A DNA stretch of 64,000 nucleotides, taken from Rhodopseudomonas palustris (GTDB taxonomy: Bacteria; Pseudomonadota; Alphaproteobacteria; Rhizobiales; Xanthobacteraceae). The stretch covers positions 2,108,001 through 2,172,000 of the forward strand of contig NZ_CP041387.1 in assembly GCF_007005445.1 (NCBI RefSeq), read 5' to 3'. Made by a program: the position numbers and the translations under genes. Shown piece by piece: positions 58,357 to 64,000 of the stretch; position 1 is the first letter of the stretch; each line of letters begins with the position of its first letter. Below the pieces are notes generated by a model that searched no databases, was not told the origin of the DNA, and saw only the letters and a list, made by a program, of their open reading frames with translations.

Positions 58357-60885
58357 TTAAAACGAAGTGCCGCCGCCGAACTTGAATTCCTGAACGCGGT
58401 CGTACTTACCCTTGGTGATCGGGATCGCGTAGTCGAAGCGCAGCGGTCCGAACGGCGACGCCCAGATCAGGCCGACACCGACCGAGGTGCGGACCAAGTT
58501 GGTGTCGTCGTAGTTCAGGCCTGCGCAGGAGCCAAGCGAAGTCTGAGTTGCCGGCGAGCAGCCCGAGCCGTTGACTTCGCCGGTGACCGACCAAGACGTC
58601 GGGCCCTTGTAGTCGAACAGCGAACCGGCGTCGGCGTAGACGGCACCCTTGAGCCCGACTTCCTTCGGCAGGAACCAGAACGGCATCTGCAACTCGACCG
58701 ACGCACCCCAGTAGTTGGTGCCGCCCAGCGCGTCGCCGCCGTAGCCGTAAATGGCATACTGGCCGATGTCGCGCGGACCGATACCGTTCGGAGCGAAGCC
58801 GCGAACCAGGTTCGAACCCATCTGGAAGTGATCGAGCATCCGGAGCTGGTTGTCGCCATAGGTGCTCAGATTGCCGGCCTGCAGATGGATCAAGCCGATC
58901 AGGTCCGCCACCAGCGGGGTGTAGTACTTGGCGTCGAACGCGGTCTTGATGAACTTCACGTCGCCGCCGACGCCGGCGAAGTCCTGGCGCAGGTCGACGA
59001 GCAGACCGTCGGTCGGGTTCTTGATGTTGTCCAGGGTGTTGTAGGTCAGCGTATAGCCCAGCGACGAGGTCCAGTAGGCACCGCCGGCCAGACCGATGCG
59101 GACCGGCAGAGACGCTTCGCCGTCGGCAAAGCACCCCAAGCCCGGATAGCCATTAGGGTTGTTCGCCAGGAAGTTCATATATTGCGGCGTAGGATTATAG
59201 TTCGGCCCAGCGATGTTGTTACAATTGTTCAGGTACGACGGCAGCGTGATCTCCTGCCGGTACAGCGAGTAGCGGATCTGCAGCGACAGATCTTCCCGCA
59301 GCGCGAAGCCGAGGCGCGGGCTGAAGCCGAGCGTCTTGGTCGAGTACGAGATGTAGCGGTTGGCAAGCTGTTCGCGCTGATACAGGTCCAGACCAAGCGC
59401 GACGCGGTAGTCGAGCAGATACGGCTCGACGAACGACAGCGAGTAGCCACGGGCGTACTGGCCGTACTGCACCGACGCCTTGGCGAAGATGCCGCGGCCG
59501 AGGAAGTTGCGTTCCGAGACCGAGACTTCACCCAGCGCACCGTCGCTGGTCGAATAGCCGCCCGACACCGAGAAGTCGCCGGTCGATTTCTCTTCGAGAT
59601 TGACCACCAGGATGACGCGGTCGCTCGACGAGCCCGGCTCGGTGGTGATTTTCACGGACTTGAAGAAGTCGAGGTTCTTCAGCCGGCGCTCGGCACGATC
59701 GACCAGCGCACGGTTGTAGGCGTCGCCTTCAGAGATGTCGAACTCGCGCCGGATCACGTAATCGCGGGTCCGGGTATTGCCGACGACGTTGATGCGCTCG
59801 ATGTAGACGCGCGGACCTTCCTCGATCGAAAACACGATCGAAACGGTGTGCTCGTCGAAATTACGATCGCCGCGCGGACGCACGGTCGCGAACGCATAAC
59901 CGCGCCGCGACAGCTCGATCTGCATCTCCTCGACCGACTTCTCCAGCGCCTCGGCATTATACAGCGAGCCGACATTGACGCGCGAGTAGCTGCGCATCGA
60001 ATTGGCATCGAGCGTCGGGATCGTGGAGTCGAAGGTCACCGAACCGACGCGGTACTGCTGACCTTCCTCGATCTGGAAGGTCACCATGAAGCCCTTGCGC
60101 TCCGGGTCGTACTCGGTCAGCGCGGCCACCACCTGCACGTCGGCAAAGCCGTGCTTCAGATAGAAGCGGCGGATCAGGTCGCGGTCGGCCTCGACCCGGT
60201 CCGGATCGTAGACGTCGCCGCTGCCGAGGAAGCTCAGCAGGTTGGATTCGCGGGTCTTGATGACGTCCTTCAGGCGATAGGACGAATAGGTCTTGTTGCC
60301 GACGAATTCGATCGACTTCACGCCGGTCTTCGGACCTTCGGTGATCACGAACACCAGATCGACGCGATTGTTGGGCTGCTCGATGATCTGCGGATCGACG
60401 CGAACGTCGTAACGGCCGGAGCGGCGGTAGATTTCGGCAATCCGCAGCGCGTCGCCCTGCACCATCGGGCGGGACAGCGTGCCGCGCGGCTTCGACTGGA
60501 TTTCAGCCGAAAGCTGCTCGTCCTTGATCTTCTTGTTGCCCTCGAACGCCAGGCGCCCGATCACCGGATTTTCGACGACGCTGACCACCAGCCGGCCACC
60601 GGCCTGGTTGATGCGCACGTCCTGGAACAGACCGGTCTCGATCAGCGCCTTGAGGCCGTCGTCGATCGACCCCTGATCGAGGCGACCGCCCGGACCGGGC
60701 TTGAAATAGGAGCGAATGGTCTCGGCCTCGACCCGCCGGTTGCCCTCGACCGCGATCGACGAAGCGGACTGGGCAGCGGCAGGAGACGCCATCACCACCC
60801 CGACCGCCGTCGTGGCGACAGGTACGGCGAAAAACACCAGGGCGGCACCGACTACCCCCCGCAACACTCGCATTCCAACTTTCAT
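58357..60885 (-). CDS. bamA: Outer membrane protein assembly factor BamA
   Basis: An 842-residue Omp85 protein. Signal peptide (about 1-38), five POTRA domains (about 40-425; for example SSIAVEGNRRVEAETIRSYF, TGVKSIEFVGNKTYSSYRL), then a 16-strand barrel with the VRGFAPNGIGPRD-type loop (VRGF) and C-terminal aromatic KFGGGTSF. It folds outer-membrane proteins. Upstream of the lpx genes and downstream of rseP, in the canonical order. Confidence 0.96.
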   Translation of the reverse strand: MKVGMRVLRGVVGAALVFFAVPVATTAVGVVMASPAAAQSASSIAVEGNRRVEAETIRSYFKPGPGGRLDQGSIDDGLKALIETGLFQDVRINQAGGRLVVSVVENPVIGRLAFEGNKKIKDEQLSAEIQSKPRGTLSRPMVQGDALRIAEIYRRSGRYDVRVDPQIIEQPNNRVDLVFVITEGPKTGVKSIEFVGNKTYSSYRLKDVIKTRESNLLSFLGSGDVYDPDRVEADRDLIRRFYLKHGFADVQVVAALTEYDPERKGFMVTFQIEEGQQYRVGSVTFDSTIPTLDANSMRSYSRVNVGSLYNAEALEKSVEEMQIELSRRGYAFATVRPRGDRNFDEHTVSIVFSIEEGPRVYIERINVVGNTRTRDYVIRREFDISEGDAYNRALVDRAERRLKNLDFFKSVKITTEPGSSSDRVILVVNLEEKSTGDFSVSGGYSTSDGALGEVSVSERNFLGRGIFAKASVQYGQYARGYSLSFVEPYLLDYRVALGLDLYQREQLANRYISYSTKTLGFSPRLGFALREDLSLQIRYSLYRQEITLPSYLNNCNNIAGPNYNPTPQYMNFLANNPNGYPGLGCFADGEASLPVRIGLAGGAYWTSSLGYTLTYNTLDNIKNPTDGLLVDLRQDFAGVGGDVKFIKTAFDAKYYTPLVADLIGLIHLQAGNLSTYGDNQLRMLDHFQMGSNLVRGFAPNGIGPRDIGQYAIYGYGGDALGGTNYWGASVELQMPFWFLPKEVGLKGAVYADAGSLFDYKGPTSWSVTGEVNGSGCSPATQTSLGSCAGLNYDDTNLVRTSVGVGLIWASPFGPLRFDYAIPITKGKYDRVQEFKFGGGTSF

Positions 60886-61057
60886 GCGCTACGCGCCCTT
60901 GTCATTCCGATGCCGGCACAGTGTCCCGCACCGACAGAATCCCCAGGTTGCCTCGCTTGTAGACAATTTTGCCCGGGTGGCAAACGTCCTTTCGCGATGC
61001 GATTTCAATTTCATTCCAACACGTTGCCCATCCGCCACGTTTGACGGATGGAATACA

Positions 61058-62209
61058 TCAAGACGACGCCAGATGGAGGATGTCGTTGTAGGTCGCGAAC
61101 ATCATCAACATCAGCACCAGGGCCAACCCGATTCGGAACCCGAGCTCCTGGGCCCGCTCCGACAGCGGACGGCCGCGAACGGCTTCGATCCCATAGAACA
61201 GCAGGTGCCCGCCATCGAGCAGCGGAACCGGGAACAGGTTGAGCAGCCCGATCGAGATCGACAGCACCGCAGCCAAATGCAGCAGCGGCGTGAAGCCGAT
61301 CGTGGCCACCTGCCCCGACACCTGGGCGATCCGCAGCGGCCCGCCGAGCTGGTCGGCCGCCTCACGCCCGGTGAAAATACCGCCGATATAAGAGAACGTC
61401 CGATCGACGACGAACCAGGTCTCCTTGACCCCCATCCACAGCGCGACCGCCGGATTGACCTGCTCGGTGGTCACCTCCCCCGCGGCGGTGGACCGGCTGA
61501 TTCCGAGAATGCCGAGGCGCTGGACGTTGCCGAAGCGGTCCTTGATCTCCTTCAGCTCCGGCGTCGCCGTCAGGTCGACCGTCGAATCGCCGCGCTTGAC
61601 GGTAAATTTGAGCTGGCGGCCGGCCTCGGCGCTGACGATGCGCTGCATCTCGAGGAAGCTGCCGATCGCGCTGCCATCGATCGAGGTCACCACGTCGCCC
61701 GGCCGGAACCCGGCCGATTCGGCGGCGCTGCCCGGCTGCACCCCGTCGACCCGCGCCGACGTGCTGGGCACCCCGAACACGCTGAACAGGAAGGTGAACA
61801 GGACAATCGCCAGGATGAAATTGGCCAGCGGACCGGCGACCACGATCGCCGCGCGCGGCCCGACTGGCTTGTGGTGGAAGCTGACGGCACGATCCGCGGC
61901 CGACATCTGTGACAGCGCCTCGCCGGAGGGCGTGCTCGCCTCGCTGTCGTCGCCGAAGAACTTGACGTAGCCGCCGAGCGGCACAGCGGACAACTTCCAG
62001 CGGGTACCGTGGCGGTCGTTGAAGCCGACGATCTCCGGGCCGAATCCGATCGAGAAGGTCAGAACCTTCACGCCGTTCCAGCGGGCGACCAAAAAATGGC
62101 CGAGCTCGTGGAAAAACACCACGATCGTCAGGACGAACAGGAAAGGCACCACGTAGCCGATCAGGCCGTGGCTTAACGTATTGTAACTATTCAGAAAAAG
62201 ATCGGCCAT
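61058..62209 (-). CDS. rseP: RIP site-2 metalloprotease RseP
   Basis: A 383-residue intramembrane protease. N-terminal helix with zinc site FFHELGHFLVARW (HExxH), a PDZ domain (about 125-200, SAAESAGFRPGDVVTSIDG), and the C-terminal NLFPVPLLDGGHLLFYGIEAVRG with the third zinc ligand. In other bacteria it cleaves anti-sigma factors and leftover signal peptides. One PDZ domain is clear, with a second degenerate. Located between dxr and bamA. Confidence 0.95.
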   Translation of the reverse strand: MADLFLNSYNTLSHGLIGYVVPFLFVLTIVVFFHELGHFLVARWNGVKVLTFSIGFGPEIVGFNDRHGTRWKLSAVPLGGYVKFFGDDSEASTPSGEALSQMSAADRAVSFHHKPVGPRAAIVVAGPLANFILAIVLFTFLFSVFGVPSTSARVDGVQPGSAAESAGFRPGDVVTSIDGSAIGSFLEMQRIVSAEAGRQLKFTVKRGDSTVDLTATPELKEIKDRFGNVQRLGILGISRSTAAGEVTTEQVNPAVALWMGVKETWFVVDRTFSYIGGIFTGREAADQLGGPLRIAQVSGQVATIGFTPLLHLAAVLSISIGLLNLFPVPLLDGGHLLFYGIEAVRGRPLSERAQELGFRIGLALVLMLMMFATYNDILHLASS

Positions 62210-62253
62210 CCCATTCCTTTCGAGCAGAACCGACGGCCCTGTTCCCTGGTCCT

Positions 62254-63477
62254 CTAAGATGCCTTTGCGGCAATTTGAGGCAACAGGGTGGCAGCCAGGT
62301 CTCGTGCCTGGCGGTCGAGTGCGATGGCATCGTCGGCGGAGCCGAGCGGCGCCAGATTGCCGGCGCGCACCCAGCGATCGAGCGTGTCCTCGACCAGCCG
62401 AGCAATCGCCCCGAACCGGATCTTCTGGGCGATGAAGGCGGCGACCGCGACCTCGTTGGCGGCGTTGTACACCGTCGTCGCACCATGCCCGGTACGAAGC
62501 GCGTCATAGGCTAGGCGAAGCCCCGGAAACCGTGCAGAATCAGGAGCTTCGAAGGTCAATTGACCAATCTTGGCGAGGTCCAGTCTGGCGGCACGTCCGG
62601 TAATCCGATCCGGAAAGCCGAGGCAATGCGCGATCGGAATCCGCATGTCGGGCGCGCCGAGCTGTGCCACCACGGAATGATCGGCGAATTCGACCAGACC
62701 ATGGACGATCGACTGCGGGTGCACCAGCACGTCGATTTCGTCCGGCGACAATGCGAACAGATACGACGCTTCTATCACCTCGAGGCCCTTGTTCATCATC
62801 GACGCCGAATCGATGGTGATCTTCTGGCCCATGCTCCAGTTCGGGTGCTTCAGCGCCTGCGCCAGCGTCGCCTGCTCGATATCGGCGGCAGCCCAGGTGC
62901 GGAACGGCCCGCCCGAAGCGGTAATGATGACCCGGGTCAATTCATGACGGTTGCCGGAGGCCAGCGCCTGGAACAGCGCATTGTGCTCCGAATCGGCCGG
63001 CAGGATCTGCGCGCCGGCAGCGGCGGCCCGGCTCATGAAGAAATCGCCGGCACACACCAGACACTCTTTATTGGCGAGCGCGACGGTGGTGCCGCGGTCG
63101 ACCGCGGCCAGCGCCGGCTTCAGCCCGGCGGCGCCGGAAATCGCCGCCATCACCCAGTCGGCAGGCCGTGCGGCGGCTTCGATCACCGCACTTTCGCCCG
63201 CGCCGCAGGCGATGTCGGTGCCGGCCAGCGCCGCACGCAACTCGCCGAGCCGCGCCGGGTCGGCGACCGCGACGAAGCGAGCGTTGAATTCTTTCGCCAG
63301 TTTGGCGAGGCCCGCGACATTGGCATTGCCGGTCAGGGCTTCGACCCGGTAGCGCTCGGGCGCAGCCCGGATCAGATCCATCGTGCTGTCGCCGATCGAA
63401 CCGGTCGCACCGAGCACGCTCACCGTCCGCACGCCGTTATGGGCGGACGGGGCATTTTTCAGGGGGACTGCACTCAT
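62254..63477 (-). CDS. dxr: 1-deoxy-D-xylulose-5-phosphate reductoisomerase
   Basis: A 407-residue NADPH enzyme of the MEP isoprenoid pathway. Motifs: [48 protein letters not shown] (metal site), [31 protein letters not shown] and [13 protein letters not shown]. Start ATG 63477 ([10 protein letters not shown]) is preferred over upstream codons and lies four bases after the cdsA stop, so the genes are cotranscribed. Confidence 0.96.
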   Translation of the reverse strand: MSAVPLKNAPSAHNGVRTVSVLGATGSIGDSTMDLIRAAPERYRVEALTGNANVAGLAKLAKEFNARFVAVADPARLGELRAALAGTDIACGAGESAVIEAAARPADWVMAAISGAAGLKPALAAVDRGTTVALANKECLVCAGDFFMSRAAAAGAQILPADSEHNALFQALASGNRHELTRVIITASGGPFRTWAAADIEQATLAQALKHPNWSMGQKITIDSASMMNKGLEVIEASYLFALSPDEIDVLVHPQSIVHGLVEFADHSVVAQLGAPDMRIPIAHCLGFPDRITGRAARLDLAKIGQLTFEAPDSARFPGLRLAYDALRTGHGATTVYNAANEVAVAAFIAQKIRFGAIARLVEDTLDRWVRAGNLAPLGSADDAIALDRQARDLAATLLPQIAAKAS

Positions 63478-63481
63478 CGGA

Positions 63482-64000
63482 TCACCACACCATAAGTCCG
63501 CTGCCAATACCATCCAGCGGCGCGCGAGTCAGGCCGATCAGCACGGCTGTCACCACCGCGGCGACGTAGCCGTCGAGCCGGTCCAGCAGCCCGCCATGAC
63601 CGGGAATGATCTGGCTCGAATCCTTGACGCCGAACGTCCGCTTCACGGCGGATTCGAACAGATCGCCGAGTTGCGACACGATCGAGAGAATCGCCGCAAG
63701 CCCAAGCAACGGCAGCACTTTCCCAAACCCTGCAAGACCGAAAACAAGCCCGACCAGGAGGCTGAGGGAAAGCCCGCCGATCGCGCCGGACCAGGTTTTC
63801 TTGGGACTGACCCGCGGCCACAGCTTCGGACCGCCCAACGTTCGACCGACGAAATAGCCGCCGATATCGGCGCCCCACACCACCATCAGGATCAGCACCA
63901 GGGCTGGAAAGCCGTGGTCAGGGTCGAGCCGCACCAGAATCGATGCGATCAGCGCCGCCGCCGCGTAAGCAAGCCCGGAGGCGGTCCAGCGCCGCGGCTG
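63482..64000 (-). CDS. cdsA: Phosphatidate cytidylyltransferase, partial (N-terminus beyond right edge)
   Basis: The C-terminal 172 residues of an integral-membrane CTP transferase making CDP-diacylglycerol. Visible: several helices, [34 protein letters not shown] (in parts, the CDP-alcohol site) and the signature [36 protein letters not shown]. The start is outside the window. First visible gene of the envelope operon. Confidence 0.95.
   Translation of the reverse strand, partial: QPRRWTASGLAYAAAALIASILVRLDPDHGFPALVLILMVVWGADIGGYFVGRTLGGPKLWPRVSPKKTWSGAIGGLSLSLLVGLVFGLAGFGKVLPLLGLAAILSIVSQLGDLFESAVKRTFGVKDSSQIIPGHGGLLDRLDGYVAAVVTAVLIGLTRAPLDGIGSGLMVW

Noticed and set aside
58828..61044. 738-codon plus-strand frame
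   Set aside because: Antisense to bamA, without signal or domains; shadow.

Overview
The window is GC-rich chromosomal DNA of an alphaproteobacterium. The best match from memory is the Rhodopseudomonas palustris group (Nitrobacteraceae/Bradyrhizobiaceae). This rests on the gene order (cdsA-dxr-rseP-bamA-lpxD-fabZ-lpxA-lpxI-lpxB, tpiA-secG-pyrG-kdsA, pdhA-pdhB-DUF5076-pdhC-lpdA), an ExoR homologue, an alphaproteobacterial GAAC-N7-GAAC SOS box before lexA, and short palindromic repeats of the CGTCAT...ATGACG kind. It is an inference from remembered families, not from a search. No rRNA, tRNA, CRISPR array, integrase or intact insertion sequence was found. Most of the window is core genome with a few small accessory patches.

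Layout. 1-3.5 kb: a truncated dgt on the minus strand, erpA, then a two-gene operon pairing an output-less Cache-domain membrane sensor with a prokaryotic pentameric ligand-gated ion channel (pLGIC). 3.5-6 kb: two tandem paralogous proteins of unknown function behind an XRE-type regulator. 6-14.7 kb: xthA, exoR, the pyruvate dehydrogenase operon with a DUF5076 gene inside it, and ftsB. 14.8-21 kb: single metabolic genes (FMN reductase, CaiB/BaiF transferase, LysE exporter, 2OG-Fe(II) oxygenase-like protein, quinone-oxidoreductase-like protein) and eno. 21-25.3 kb: queF and the glucan genes opgG/opgD and opgH.

25.3-32.4 kb: kdsA, VOC and NIPSNAP genes, a BrnA-like remnant, a divergent pair (Cys/His-containing unknown protein and a PAAR-like protein with a signal peptide), then pyrG, secG and tpiA. 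32.6-37 kb: ppiD, trpD, trpC, moaC. 37-45.5 kb: P-type ATPase, zinc-ribbon protein, an overlapping unknown gene, Hsp20, PilZ, a MotB/OmpA-like protein without MotA, a YihX-like phosphatase, a thioesterase, a small membrane protein, and moeA. 45.5-53.5 kb: lexA, comEC, glnS, gltX, gltA. 53.7-64 kb: the outer-membrane and lipid A cluster, running right to left from a truncated cdsA to lpxB.

How the genes work together. The right end is one envelope-building block covering phospholipid precursor, isoprenoid, site-2 protease, beta-barrel assembly and lipid A steps. kdsA and opgGH add further envelope functions. The centre supplies glycolysis (tpiA, eno), the PDH complex and citrate synthase as one carbon route. 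The least understood parts are the Cache-pLGIC operon, the XRE-linked paralogue pair, the PAAR-like divergent pair, and the palindromic repeats translated inside the E2 linker of pdhC.
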